NCBI GenBank assembly: GCA_963807355.1
Contig: CAWEBX010000012.1
Coordinates: 62,001-126,000 of the forward strand
DNA: 64,000 nt
Reading direction: 5' to 3'
Source of the DNA: Nitrobacter sp963807355
GTDB taxonomy: Bacteria > Pseudomonadota > Alphaproteobacteria > Rhizobiales > Xanthobacteraceae
The position numbers and the translations under genes are program-made. How positions within the stretch are numbered: position 1 is the first letter of the stretch; every line of letters begins with the position of its first letter. The notes beneath the pieces are model-generated. The model did not search any database. It had not been told where the DNA came from and saw only the letters and a program-made list of their open reading frames with translations. Positions 55,735 through 64,000 of the stretch are shown piece by piece.

Positions 55735-57207
55735 TCATGCTCGGCCTCCTGCGCGCTTCACCAGCGACGTCGTACTGAATCCTTTCAGAGTGTCGATCAG
55801 AACGACCTCCCCGCCTCGTGCAGTAACTAGCTCCTGACCGACGACTTGCTCAAGAGAATAATCTCCGCCTTTGACGAGCACATTCGGCTGGATTCGCTCG
55901 ATCAGGTTCATCGGCGTGTCCTCTTCGAAAATCACAACGAGATCGACAGCCTCGAGCGCAGCCAGAACTTCTGCGCGCGCCCGCTCATTCTGGATCGGAC
56001 GGCCTTCGCCTTTCAGCCGCATCACGGACGCATCGCTGTTTAATCCCACGATCAGCCGGTCGCACGCAGCGCGTGCTCCGGTCAGCACCTTGACGTGACC
56101 GGGATGCAGGATATCGAAACAGCCATTGGTGAAACCAATTCGCAGACCTTGCTCACGCCACGCCGTCAGGTGTTGGTCAAGGTTGACCGTCGATTGCGCG
56201 ATTTTCTCTTCGGCGGCCAGAGAGGCCGGCGGCAGAATATTGCGGCGCAGTTCCGCGAGTGTGACAATCGCGGTCCCGCTCTTGCCGACGGCGACGGCGG
56301 CTGCGGCGCTCGCTGTCCGCAGCGCGGTTTCCCAATCTGCGCCCGCGGCAAGCGAAACCGCGAGCGTGGCGACGACAGTATCGCCGGCGCCCGTCACGTC
56401 GCGAACCTTGACGGTGTGCGCAGGAACATGGATGACCTCGCCCTCACGCGGCACGAGCGTCATGCCGTGTTCGCTTTGCGTCACCAGCACGGCCTCGCCA
56501 TCGACGAGCCGCATCATTTCGCGAGCCGCTGCCGCAATGCTCGGCTGATCGTCGGCGCGGGTGCGAGTTGCATCCGCAAACTCCTTGCGGTTCGGCGTGA
56601 GCAACGTGGCGCCGCGATAGATGTTGAAATTAGCGCTCTTCGGATCGACGATCACGCGCTTGCCAAGCCGGCGCGCGGCATCGATGACGTCGCGGATTAC
56701 CCGCGCTGTCAACACTCCCTTGGCATAGTCGGACAACAATATGATGTCGGCGCGTGGCAGTTGCGGCAGAATGGCATCGATCAAGGTCTGCTCCACCGCC
56801 CCGGACGCCGGGACGGCCATTTCCCAATCGGCTCGCAGCATGTGGGTCGAAAAATGCTCCGAAACAAAGCGGACCTTGCGCGTCGTCGGTCGCGCCGGAT
56901 CCGAAATCAACAATGGTTCGATCAGGCGTTCCCGCGAAAGCGTGGCCCGGAGCCTCTCGCCTGCGTCATCCTCACCCGCCAATCCAACGAAGATGCAGCG
57001 CGCACCGAGCGCGGCGATATTGCGCGCCACATTGCCGGCCCCACCGACGTTGGTTTCGCTCCGCTGAACCGCGATGACCGGGGCAGGCGCTTCCGGCGAA
57101 ATCCGTGATATTTCGCCGTACACGAACTCGTCGAGCATGAGGTCGCCGACACAGAGGACCGTCTGGCCGGAAAAGCCATTCGACAAGTCGTCAAAATCGA
57201 TCATCAA
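55735..57207 (-). CDS. hldE: Bifunctional heptose 7-phosphate kinase / heptose 1-phosphate adenylyltransferase HldE
   Basis: The 490-residue protein fuses a ribokinase-type domain (VLCVGDLMLDEFVYGEI; VRDVTGAGDTVVATLAVSLA, about residues 1-320) and a cytidylyltransferase-type domain (GFTNGCFDILHPGHVKVL, HxGH motif; about 350-490). It performs the kinase and the AMP-transfer steps of ADP-heptose synthesis. Both domains are intact. All other steps are in the window (gmhA, gmhB, hldD). Confidence 0.96.
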   Translation of the reverse strand: MMIDFDDLSNGFSGQTVLCVGDLMLDEFVYGEISRISPEAPAPVIAVQRSETNVGGAGNVARNIAALGARCIFVGLAGEDDAGERLRATLSRERLIEPLLISDPARPTTRKVRFVSEHFSTHMLRADWEMAVPASGAVEQTLIDAILPQLPRADIILLSDYAKGVLTARVIRDVIDAARRLGKRVIVDPKSANFNIYRGATLLTPNRKEFADATRTRADDQPSIAAAAREMMRLVDGEAVLVTQSEHGMTLVPREGEVIHVPAHTVKVRDVTGAGDTVVATLAVSLAAGADWETALRTASAAAAVAVGKSGTAIVTLAELRRNILPPASLAAEEKIAQSTVNLDQHLTAWREQGLRIGFTNGCFDILHPGHVKVLTGARAACDRLIVGLNSDASVMRLKGEGRPIQNERARAEVLAALEAVDLVVIFEEDTPMNLIERIQPNVLVKGGDYSLEQVVGQELVTARGGEVVLIDTLKGFSTTSLVKRAGGRA

Positions 57208-57317
57208 AACCCTTCACCTGTTGCTGGAGTTCGATGCAATCGCATCAACCAGACTAAACCGTCTTTGGTTGAGCAAAATAATCGTTTCGAAGACCGGCTT
57301 GCTCTTCCACTCGCGCG

Positions 57318-58298
57318 TTAGCGAAAGCGATCATCGCGATCCAGATAGCCTTTGACATAGGCATCGACGGCTTCCTCCAAAGGCGTGAAGCCTCCGTTGT
57401 AACCAGCGCTTTGCAAGCGCTCGATATCCGCTTGCGTAAAATACTGGTAGGCCCCGCGAATTTGTTCAGGCATATCGACGTATTCGATATTCGGCTTCGT
57501 GCCAAGCGAGGCATAGGCCGCCGTCATCAGATCGCGAAAGCTGCGCGCCTCGCCGGTTCCCACATTCAAAAGACCGTTGACCGAAGGCGTCGCTAACAAC
57601 CACATCATCACACGAACGACGTCGTCGACGTAAATGAAGTCGCGGCGCTGATCGCCATCGGCGATGCGTTCCCGATGCGACTTGAACAACTGCACGGGGC
57701 GGCAGCCTTTCACATCGCTGAAGCGGCGCGCCAGCACGCTCATCATGGAGCCTTTGTGATATTCATTCGGTCCGAACACGTTGAAGAACTTCAGACCAAC
57801 CCATTGCGGCGGCAGAGCACCACCTTTGGCGGCGCGGCCCACGACGGCCATGTCGAACAGGTGTTTGCTCCAGCCGTAGAGATTTATCGGCCGGAGCGCT
57901 CGCAGCGCGGCCAACGATTGATCATCGCGAAAGCCCTGCGCGCCATCGCCGTAGGTTGACGCCGACGAGGCATAGATGAAAGGCGTCATGGTCGACGTGC
58001 ACCAGTCGAGCAATCGGAGCGACAGCCGGAAGTTGGTCTCGATGACGAGATCGCCATCGGTCGCGGTGGTTTCGGAGATCGCGCCGAGGTGAAAGACGGC
58101 GTCCAGACGACGGCCGTCCAGCCAACGCATCAATTCCTCGGGTGGAACGATATCCGCAAGCTGCCGCTTGGCGAGGTTGCGCCATTTGCCGTCATGTCCC
58201 AGCACATCGCACACCGCCACATCGCTGCGCCCGGCGTCGTTCAACGCGGCAACGAGATTGGATCCGATAAAACCGGCGCCCCCGGTCACCAGCAGCAT
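57318..58298 (-). CDS. hldD: ADP-L-glycero-D-manno-heptose 6-epimerase HldD
   Basis: The 326-residue SDR protein starts MLLVTGGAGFIGSNLVAALN and has LGAISETTATDGD, the YxxxK site in NLYGWSKHLFD and GLKFFNVFGPNEYHKGSMMS, the family signature. It inverts C6 to give ADP-L-glycero-D-manno-heptose, the donor for inner-core LPS. It lies upstream of hldE on the same strand, 110 bases apart. Confidence 0.95.
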   Translation of the reverse strand: MLLVTGGAGFIGSNLVAALNDAGRSDVAVCDVLGHDGKWRNLAKRQLADIVPPEELMRWLDGRRLDAVFHLGAISETTATDGDLVIETNFRLSLRLLDWCTSTMTPFIYASSASTYGDGAQGFRDDQSLAALRALRPINLYGWSKHLFDMAVVGRAAKGGALPPQWVGLKFFNVFGPNEYHKGSMMSVLARRFSDVKGCRPVQLFKSHRERIADGDQRRDFIYVDDVVRVMMWLLATPSVNGLLNVGTGEARSFRDLMTAAYASLGTKPNIEYVDMPEQIRGAYQYFTQADIERLQSAGYNGGFTPLEEAVDAYVKGYLDRDDRFR

Positions 58299-58415
58299 GA
58301 TGTCCCCGTCATGGATGTGCGACTCTTAGCGGTCCGTTCTGAACATTTGCATCCCGGCGGCAGGCGTTCTTTGCAAATGTTAGAATCAAGAGACCACTAG
58401 CAACCATAAGGTTTT

Positions 58416-58494
58416 CCAGTGGAGTTTTGAATTTGACATTCCCTTACCGGGTTTGCGGCAAAGTGGGTGGCGAATGTCAAATTCACCCCACTGG
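58416..58494. repeat. Large imperfect inverted repeat before the waaF-like gene
   Basis: Left arm 58416-58441 (CCAGTGG...TGAATTTGACATTC) pairs with right arm 58472-58494 (GAATGTCAAATTCA..CCACTGG). The matches are 14 and 7 bases separated by a three-base length difference, around a 30-base loop (CCTTACCGGG...GGTGGC). It sits between divergent hldD and the waaF-like gene. It could be a small mobile palindrome or a regulatory RNA hairpin. Confidence 0.8.
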
Positions 58495-58645
58495 TTTGCC
58501 CCACTCCAGCCCGCGAGGCAACTTAGGTGGGCCTGCCGTGTGACGATCGGGCCGTGAAAAACAGCGCGCGAGATAACTTTACCTCACGGGTCGGAGCGGA
58601 TACCGAGGACCGAACATCGATCCTGGATCGCGCATCGATCAAGAT

Positions 58646-59716
58646 ATGAAAACAGATTCACCATATGGGCCGGAAATGGCCGACCCAGACGATACCCGGC
58701 CCATTCTGATCGTTCCCTACATGTGGATCGGCGACTTCGTGCGCGGCCACACGGTGGTGCGGGTGCTCAAACAGCGCTGGCCGAATTGACCGGTGGATAT
58801 GCTGGTGACAACGCTCTGCGCGCCGCTGGTCGATTATATGCCCGGAGTGCGCGCTGGCGTGGTCTGGGACCTGCCCCGCAGCCGGCTGGCACCGACGCAA
58901 CAGTGGAGTCTCGCCCGGCAATTGCGCGCGCGGGGGTATGGAACGGCCTTCGTCATGCCCCGCACCTGGAAATCGGCAATCGCGCCCGCGCTGGCCGGCA
59001 TCCCGGAACGGGTGGGTTTTGTCGGCGAAGCGCGTTTCGGACTACTCAACCGCTGGCGTTGGGGCGAAAGAGCCCTGCCCCGCATGATCGACAGGAAGGC
59101 GTCCCTGGCACTTCCCGCCGGGGCGGCACGGCCGCCTGAATGGCCGGCGCCGCAGCTTCGGATATCCACCGAAGACGTCACCCGCTGGCGGCAGGCGCAG
59201 GGATTGGGCGCGGGACCGGCGGTGGCGCTGGCACCCGGGGCGGTCGGCTCCAGTAAGCGCTGGACCTCCTACGCCGAGGCCGCCCGAATGCTGGCCGAGC
59301 GCGGAATCGACCTTTGGGTGATCGGCGGCCCGAATGAAAAAGCAATGGCGACCGAAATCGCGGCAACCGGAGGCCCGCGGGTCCGGGATCTGACGGGTCA
59401 CGACCTGCGAAACGGCATTCTGGCGATGGCGGGGGCCACCATTGCAATATCGAACGACTCCGGTTTGCTACACGTCGCGGCTGCGATCGGAACGCCGACA
59501 CTGGGAATTTTCGGGCCGACCAGCCCCTATCACTGGGCGCCCTTGAACGGGCTCGCCGCGACGATTTAGGCGAAAACGCCTCTCCCGTGCCAACCATGCC
59601 ATCGTCCGGTCTGCACCAGGAATGATCATCGTTGCATGCGCGATATCCCCGCAGCAGAGGTAATCTCGATCACGGAACGTGTGCTTGCGGAGGCCGGCGC
59701 GCACGATGCACGTTGA
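58646..59716 (+). pseudogene. waaF: Heptosyltransferase II (WaaF-like, GT9) with two nonsense codons
   Basis: One uninterrupted phase from ATG 58646 to TGA 59714-59716 encodes a GT9 heptosyltransferase of 356 codons with two in-frame stops: TGA at 58787-58789 (codon 48, after VLKQRWPN, where an Arg CGA would fit) and TAG at 59567-59569 (after GLAATI, where GAG would fit). Motifs are otherwise kept: PYMWIGDFVRGHTVVRVL, LAPGAVGSSKRW, SNDSGLLHVAAAIGTPTLGI and the tail PCQPCHRPVCTRNDHRCMRD. No shift is needed. The gene would add the second inner-core heptose to LPS. Other heptose genes around it are intact. Confidence 0.88.
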
Positions 59717-59765
59717 CGCACGGCACGCCATGCTTGCCTGAGTATGACGCGCTCATTACCACTGC

Positions 59766-59814
59766 TATAGCGTTTTCGAGCGAAGTGGATACCGGTTCGC
59801 GGGAAGAAACGCGT
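59766..59814 (-). repeat. Dispersed palindromic element, copy 5 (opposite strand)
   Basis: On the minus strand it reads ACGCGTTTCTTCCCGCGAAC, CGGTATCCACTTCGCTCGAA, AACGCTATA, nearly the same as the copies at 8725 and 20261. This is the only clear copy in the reverse direction. Confidence 0.75.
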
Positions 59815-59828
59815 TAAAACAACAATCT

Positions 59829-59867
59829 AGAGCTTCGCTTCTGATTCAATCAGAAGCGAAAATGCTC
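59829..59867. repeat. Perfect 13-bp palindrome with outer pairing
   Basis: TTCGCTTCTGATT, one C, then AATCAGAAGCGAA form a perfect hairpin arm, flanked by AGAGC and GCTCT. It follows the palindromic element of 59766 and lies just before gmhA (59895). Similar small palindromes adjoin the element at 6101 and 8667. Confidence 0.82.
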
Positions 59868-59894
59868 TGGCCATCACGGTGACAAAGGTGCGTC

Positions 59895-60488
59895 TTGAGC
59901 CAGAACCCGATCGCAACCCATTTTCAGCAATCGCTGACGGCCCTCCAGCGCGCAGCCAATGACACGGCGTTGCTCGCAGTCGTAAGCGACATTGCTGTCA
60001 CGATCATCGACGCGCTCCGTTCCGGAAATAAAGTGCTTCTGATCGGAAACGGCGGAAGCGCCGCCGACGCCCAACACATCGCCTCGGAAATCGTCGGGCG
60101 TTACAGGAAAGAACGGCCCGGCTACGCCGCCATCGCCCTGACGACCGATACGTCCGCGCTCACCGCTATCTCCAACGACTACGGATTCGAGCAGATTTTC
60201 GCCCGGCAGATCGAGAGTCTGGGCCGACCTGGCGACGTGCTTCTGGCGCTGTCCACCTCGGGACGCTCCCCAAACATCCTCGCTGCCCTATCCGCCGCGC
60301 GACGGCTCGGACTTGTCACCGTCGGTTTTACTGGCCTCAAAGGGCAAAGCCTGCACGAGATCTGCGACCGCCTTCTCGTTGCGCCGAGCGACGACACCCC
60401 GGTGATTCAGCAGATCCACATGACCGCGGCTCACGCGATCTGCGATAACGTCGAGCGCGCACTGGCGGACAGAGTCGAAGAAAAGTGA
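59895..60488 (+). CDS. gmhA: D-sedoheptulose 7-phosphate isomerase GmhA
   Basis: The 197-residue SIS-domain protein has GNGGSAADAQHIASEIVGRY, ALSTSGRSPNIL and QQIHMTAAHAICDNVE with the catalytic Glu/His positions. It opens ADP-heptose synthesis by making D-glycero-D-manno-heptose 7-phosphate. The start ATG-like codon is TTG/ATG context MSQNPIATHF at 59895. It overlaps gmhB by four bases, so the two are translated together. Confidence 0.95.
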   Translation: MSQNPIATHFQQSLTALQRAANDTALLAVVSDIAVTIIDALRSGNKVLLIGNGGSAADAQHIASEIVGRYRKERPGYAAIALTTDTSALTAISNDYGFEQIFARQIESLGRPGDVLLALSTSGRSPNILAALSAARRLGLVTVGFTGLKGQSLHEICDRLLVAPSDDTPVIQQIHMTAAHAICDNVERALADRVEEK

Positions 60489-61039
60489 ACGGCGCCGTTA
60501 AAGCTCCGGCTGGCAGGCCCGCGGCATTCCTGGATCGCGACGGCGTCATCAATCATGACGACAGCTATATCGGTACACGCGATCGCATTCGCTGGATGCC
60601 CGGCGTCGCCAGGGCGATACAGCGGCTGAACGAGGCCGGCTATTTCGTTTTCATCTTCACCAATCAATCCGGTGTCGCACGCGGCTTCTTCAGCGAGGAT
60701 GATGTTCGTAATCTGCACCTGTGGATGCAGTCCCATCTAGCGTCGCAGGGCGCGCGGATCGACGACTTCAGATATTGCCCGCACCATCCCGACGGCAGCG
60801 TCGCCAGATATCTGGAAGATCATCGCTGGCGCAAACCGAAGCCCGGCATGATCCTCGACCTGATGCAGCATTGGCCGGTGCGGCAACACGGCAGCTTTGC
60901 CATCGGCGACCGCGAGAGCGATATCGAAGCTGCTGCCGGTGCTGGCATTCCGGGCTTCCTGTTCACAGGCGGCGACCTCGACGCATTCGTCGCGCGGGTG
61001 CTTGCAGAGATATCCGGTGCAATCACGCCACGTGCCTAA
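60485..61039 (+). CDS. gmhB: D-glycero-beta-D-manno-heptose 1,7-bisphosphate 7-phosphatase GmhB
   Basis: The 184-residue HAD phosphatase starts with GTG 60485 and has FLDRDGVINHDDSYIG (nucleophile DxD), FTNQSGVARGFF, the zinc-site region YCPHHPDGS and GDRESDIEAAAGAGI. It removes the 7-phosphate before adenylylation by HldE. Its start overlaps the gmhA stop. Its end overlaps the convergent waaC stop by three to four bases. Confidence 0.95.
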   Translation: MNGAVKAPAGRPAAFLDRDGVINHDDSYIGTRDRIRWMPGVARAIQRLNEAGYFVFIFTNQSGVARGFFSEDDVRNLHLWMQSHLASQGARIDDFRYCPHHPDGSVARYLEDHRWRKPKPGMILDLMQHWPVRQHGSFAIGDRESDIEAAAGAGIPGFLFTGGDLDAFVARVLAEISGAITPRA

Positions 61040-61980
61040 GCAAGCAATCGCTCCGCGGCATCGATCACTTGCCCCGCGGAAGGCGGACCGTTCTTGCCGC
61101 CTAGAACCGCCATGCGGCCGCTGCCGACAGGCCCGGTCAGGCCCGGATCGGTGCTGACATAGATGCCGACGAGCGGAACGCGATACGCCGCCGCAAGATG
61201 CATAAGGCCGGTATCGACGCCGATCACCAACGCCGCATTGCCGATCATCTGCGCGGTCAGATCGAGACTCTGGCGCGGCTGGACACGACTGCCCGCGATG
61301 TCTCCCGACAGCCGCTCGGATAACAGACGTTCGGCCTCGGTGCCCCACGGAAGCACGGTCTGCAATCCGTTCGCACTCAGCCAGCGGCCGGTTTCGATCC
61401 AGCCCTCCGCACGCCACGTTTTCGAGAGCCGGGAGGTGCCGTGAAGCAAGACTGCATAGGGCTGACCACCCGTCCGCATGAACGGGAGCAGACCGTAGTC
61501 AACGTCGTGGGGCGACTGATATCCGAGCGACAGACCGGTCAGGATCCGGTTGCGCGTCACCGCGTGGAGATTGCGCCCTACCGCGTGCGTGACGTCGTAA
61601 AATCGCGCGGCTAAGGGCTCGCGGATGCTACGACCGTCATAACCGTGGCGCTCGCCGCGCGCGACGCGCGCCATGATCGCCGAGCGGATCAGGCCCTGAG
61701 TATCGATCACCTTGTCGAACGATCGTTCGCGAAGCCTCGCCCGGAACTTGGCGATCTCGCGCCATGTGACGCCAGCACCAAGTTGCGAACGCCAGCGCCG
61801 CGTCGCGACAGGAATGATGTCGGCGACCGACGGGTGCAGCCGCACCAGCGGCGCGAACGATTCCTCGACCAGCCACGTCAGCCGCAACTGCGGACATGCA
61901 CGGGTCGCGTCGACGATCGCTGGCATCTGATGCACGACGTCGCCGAGCGAGGATGTCTTGATGATGAGAATGTCGGTCAT
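61036..61980 (-). CDS. waaC: LPS heptosyltransferase I (WaaC)
   Basis: The 314-residue GT9 enzyme starts at ATG 61980 with MTDILIIKTSSLGDVVHQMP, then VIDTQGLIRSAIMA, LLHGTSRLSKTWR and the donor-site motif GVDTGLMHLAAAYRVPLVGI. It adds the first heptose to Kdo of lipid A. A frame start 17 codons upstream is rejected because the family begins here. This heptosyltransferase is intact, unlike the waaF-like gene. Confidence 0.93.
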   Translation of the reverse strand: MTDILIIKTSSLGDVVHQMPAIVDATRACPQLRLTWLVEESFAPLVRLHPSVADIIPVATRRWRSQLGAGVTWREIAKFRARLRERSFDKVIDTQGLIRSAIMARVARGERHGYDGRSIREPLAARFYDVTHAVGRNLHAVTRNRILTGLSLGYQSPHDVDYGLLPFMRTGGQPYAVLLHGTSRLSKTWRAEGWIETGRWLSANGLQTVLPWGTEAERLLSERLSGDIAGSRVQPRQSLDLTAQMIGNAALVIGVDTGLMHLAAAYRVPLVGIYVSTDPGLTGPVGSGRMAVLGGKNGPPSAGQVIDAAERLLA

Positions 61981-62166
61981 CGACGGCCGCAGCTGCTCAA
62001 AGAAAGACCGGTTCCCGTTACAGTTTGGCAACCATAATGTCGAATCCCGAGATCAGACGGACGAAAACTGGTCGTTCACGGTCATGCTATACGGCAATTC
62101 CATTCTTTTGTGGGACACTTCGGCGACCGCGGTACCCGCCGCACACTTTGGTACAAAGGAGCAGAT

Positions 62167-63177
62167 ATGACCGTGCTTGTCACCGGTGGAGCCGGCTACA
62201 TCGGCAGTCATATGGTGCTCGCGCTGGCTGAGGCCGGCGAGAACGTCGTCGTGATCGACAACCTGTCCACCGGATTCTCGTCGGCGCTCCCCGAGGGCGT
62301 ACCGCTGTTTATCGGTGACGCCGGAGACGAAAATCTCGTCGAGAACGTCATCGCCCAGAACGGCATCGAAAGCATCATTCACTTTGCGGGTTCCGTGGTG
62401 GTGCCCGAGTCGATGCGCGATCCGCTCGCCTACTATCGTAACAACACGATGACGACTCGCAGCCTTCTGAACGCCGCCGTCAGATGCGGGGTCAACCGCT
62501 TCATCTTTTCGTCAACCGCCGCAGTCTACGGCAATCCCGACCGGATGCCGGTTCCTGAAGAAGCGCCGACCCGGCCGCTCTCTCCTTACGGGTCATCGAA
62601 GCTGATGACGGAGATCATGCTGCACGATGTCGCGACCGCACATGGCATGAGCTATGTGGTGCTGCGCTACTTCAATGTCGCGGGCGCCGACCCTCAGGCG
62701 CGTATCGGCCTCTCGACCGCGGGCGCCACGCACCTGCTGAAAATCGCAGTCGAAGCCGCGACCGGGCAGCGCGCCAAGATCGACGTGTTCGGCACCGACT
62801 ATCCGACGCCGGACGGAAGCTGCATTCGCGACTTCATTCATGTCAGCGATCTGGCGCAAGCCCATCGCGCCGCGCTGACCTACCTGCAAAACGGCGGACA
62901 CTCGACCACGCTGAATTGCGGATATGGACGCGGCTACTCCGTTCTGGAAACGATCGAAGCGGTCCGCCGGGTCTGCGGCCGCAACTTCGCGGTTCACTAT
63001 TCCGACCGCCGCCCCGGCGATATCATGACCATGATCGCCGACACGAGCCGGATTCGCGCGGCGCTCGACTGGACGCCGCAATACGACGACCTCGCGACCA
63101 TCGCCGCGCACGCGCTGGCGTGGGAAGAAAAGCTGGCGGGACGACAAGTCTCGGAGGCGCTCGCGGCATCAGCCTGA
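62167..63177 (+). CDS. galE: UDP-glucose 4-epimerase GalE
   Basis: The 336-residue SDR protein starts at ATG 62167 with AAGGAG four bases before, giving MTVLVTGGAGYIGSHMVLAL. It has VVVPESMRDPLAYYRNNTMT, the Ser/Tyr/Lys site FSSTAAVYGNPD and SPYGSSKLMTE, and LRYFNVAGADP. It makes UDP-galactose from UDP-glucose for surface glycans. A terminator follows at 63179. Confidence 0.95.
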   Translation: MTVLVTGGAGYIGSHMVLALAEAGENVVVIDNLSTGFSSALPEGVPLFIGDAGDENLVENVIAQNGIESIIHFAGSVVVPESMRDPLAYYRNNTMTTRSLLNAAVRCGVNRFIFSSTAAVYGNPDRMPVPEEAPTRPLSPYGSSKLMTEIMLHDVATAHGMSYVVLRYFNVAGADPQARIGLSTAGATHLLKIAVEAATGQRAKIDVFGTDYPTPDGSCIRDFIHVSDLAQAHRAALTYLQNGGHSTTLNCGYGRGYSVLETIEAVRRVCGRNFAVHYSDRRPGDIMTMIADTSRIRAALDWTPQYDDLATIAAHALAWEEKLAGRQVSEALAASA

Positions 63178-63178
63178 C

Positions 63179-63203
63179 AAACCGGGCGAAACCCGGTTTT
63201 CGC
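63179..63203 (+). terminator. Rho-independent terminator after galE
   Basis: Stem AAACCGGG with CCCGGTTT (63179-63186 and 63192-63199), loop CGAAA, ending in TTTT. It begins one base after the galE stop codon. Confidence 0.85.
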
Positions 63204-63296
63204 TTGAAAAAGGCTGCTATTGCGGGCATTGAGTTGGAGCTTTCGCAATACCCTGACGCGCGGGCGACCGCCGATTCACGGCGTCAACGGAACGCG

Positions 63297-64000
63297 ATGA
63301 CCGAAACTCCGAAGAAAATTACCGACGATCCCTATGGCGCGGCCGTCCTCATCCGCCGCCTGATCACGGAACAGGGCATGGCCTATTGGCGGCGCTACCT
63401 CGCCGCATTTGCGCTGATGGCCGTCTCCGCGGCGGCGACGGCGACCTCGGCCTACCTGCTCGGCGAAGTCATCAATCAGGCTTATGTGGACCGCAACGTC
63501 CACGGCATTTTCATGTTGTCGATTGTGGTGCTCGTCATCTTCGTGGTCAAGGGTGCGGCGACCTACGGTCATTCCGTGATCCTGTCCCGGATCAGCAACG
63601 CCATTCTCGCCAATAATCAGCGCCGCTTGTTTGCGAAGCTGATGAGCGAGAGCATCGGCTATTTCTCGCAGCGACATTCATCGGAGTTTCTCGCGCGGCT
63701 CACGGCCGGCGCGACATCGGTCACCCAGGTGCTTAACCTGCTGATCAACGCCGTGGGTCGCGATCTTTTGTCGTTGATCGCGCTCGTCGTCGTGATGGTG
63801 ATGCAGGATCCGTATATGTCGCTGCTTGGCGCGCTGGTGGCGCCGCCCGCGATGATCGTGCTGCGCAAGCTGGTCAAGCGCATCAAGGGGCTGGCGCACG
63901 TCCAGTTCCACGGCACCGCCGACATCATGGAGACGATGCAGGAGTCGCTGCAAGGTATTCGGACCGTCAAAGCATTCACGCTCGAACAGACCATGCGCGA
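63297..64000 (+). CDS. MsbA-like ABC transporter, N-terminal part (cut by window edge)
   Basis: The frame opens at ATG 63297 (MTETPKKITDDPYGAAVLIR) and stays open to the window end, giving 234 residues. It shows the membrane half of a fused exporter: hydrophobic segments (RRYLAAFALMAVSAAATATS; FMLSIVVLVIFVVKGAATYG; DLLSLIALVVVMVMQDPYMS) and the intracellular-loop motifs (RLFAKLMSESIGYFSQRHSS, and MQESLQGIRTVKAF). It belongs to the MsbA/lipid A exporter type. The ATPase domain is outside the window. It follows the LPS heptose genes, which agrees with export of lipid A. Confidence 0.9.
   Translation, partial: MTETPKKITDDPYGAAVLIRRLITEQGMAYWRRYLAAFALMAVSAAATATSAYLLGEVINQAYVDRNVHGIFMLSIVVLVIFVVKGAATYGHSVILSRISNAILANNQRRLFAKLMSESIGYFSQRHSSEFLARLTAGATSVTQVLNLLINAVGRDLLSLIALVVVMVMQDPYMSLLGALVAPPAMIVLRKLVKRIKGLAHVQFHGTADIMETMQESLQGIRTVKAFTLEQTMR

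Noticed and set aside
58787..59569. Stop-codon recoding (selenocysteine or stop reassignment) as reason for in-frame stops
   Set aside because: TAA, TAG and TGA all occur as breaks while normal genes use all three as ends; no SECIS-like hairpin was seen, so mutation or error is simpler.

Overview
The window is GC-rich chromosomal DNA of an alphaproteobacterium of the order Hyphomicrobiales, most like the Bradyrhizobium/Rhodopseudomonas/Nitrobacter group. The evidence is the set of gene families: FlaF and FlbT beside tandem flagellins, a bacteriophytochrome with an HWE kinase plus a receiver, a giant Gpr/RgsE-like polar-growth protein, a thioredoxin-reductase-like ferredoxin-NADP reductase, and many small palindromic intergenic repeats. 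No rRNA, tRNA or CRISPR array was seen.

Layout. 1-2.4 kb: the end of a FecR anti-sigma regulator and a ruined TonB siderophore receptor. 2.7-16 kb: flagellar island (FlaG-like, a hypothetical, flaF, two flagellins, flbT, then flgL-flgK-flgE), with an amino-acid decarboxylase lodged inside it. 16-24.7 kb: housekeeping and stress genes (MsrB, FAD oxidase, SixA, Usp, membrane proteins, a YbhN-like flippase, an SGNH hydrolase). 24.7-30 kb: bphO-bphP light-sensing pair, ferredoxin reductase, ferredoxin and an HPt protein. 30.4-36 kb: the giant coiled-coil Gpr/RgsE-like gene with nine 44-residue tandem repeats. 36-49.8 kb: dipeptide epimerase, an IS3-family element that has cut a glycosyltransferase gene, LpxH-like hydrolase, thiD, a CHRD protein, a molybdenum hydroxylase, murJ and a DegT/Gfo sugar pair. 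50-63 kb: envelope polysaccharide locus (manC, UDP-glucuronate epimerase, flippase, CapD-like pseudogene, hldE, hldD, waaF-like, gmhA, gmhB, waaC, galE). The window ends in an MsbA-like ABC transporter.

The pathway for ADP-L-glycero-D-manno-heptose (gmhA, hldE, gmhB, hldD) is complete and intact, and waaC is intact, but the second heptosyltransferase has two in-frame stops.

The most striking general property is gene damage. About a dozen genes carry frameshifts, nonsense codons, deletions or an IS insertion, and each lesion can be placed by matching the two broken reading frames. Some lie in genes that should be essential (murJ, the polar-growth protein) and may be sequence errors. Others are multiple within one gene (the TonB receptor, the CapD-like gene, waaF) and look like real decay. 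I did not find a clear undescribed defence or mobile system. The best leads are the Gpr-like repeat protein, the IS-split glycosyltransferase whose original 3' end can be rebuilt, the envelope-gene decay, and a family of dispersed palindromes.
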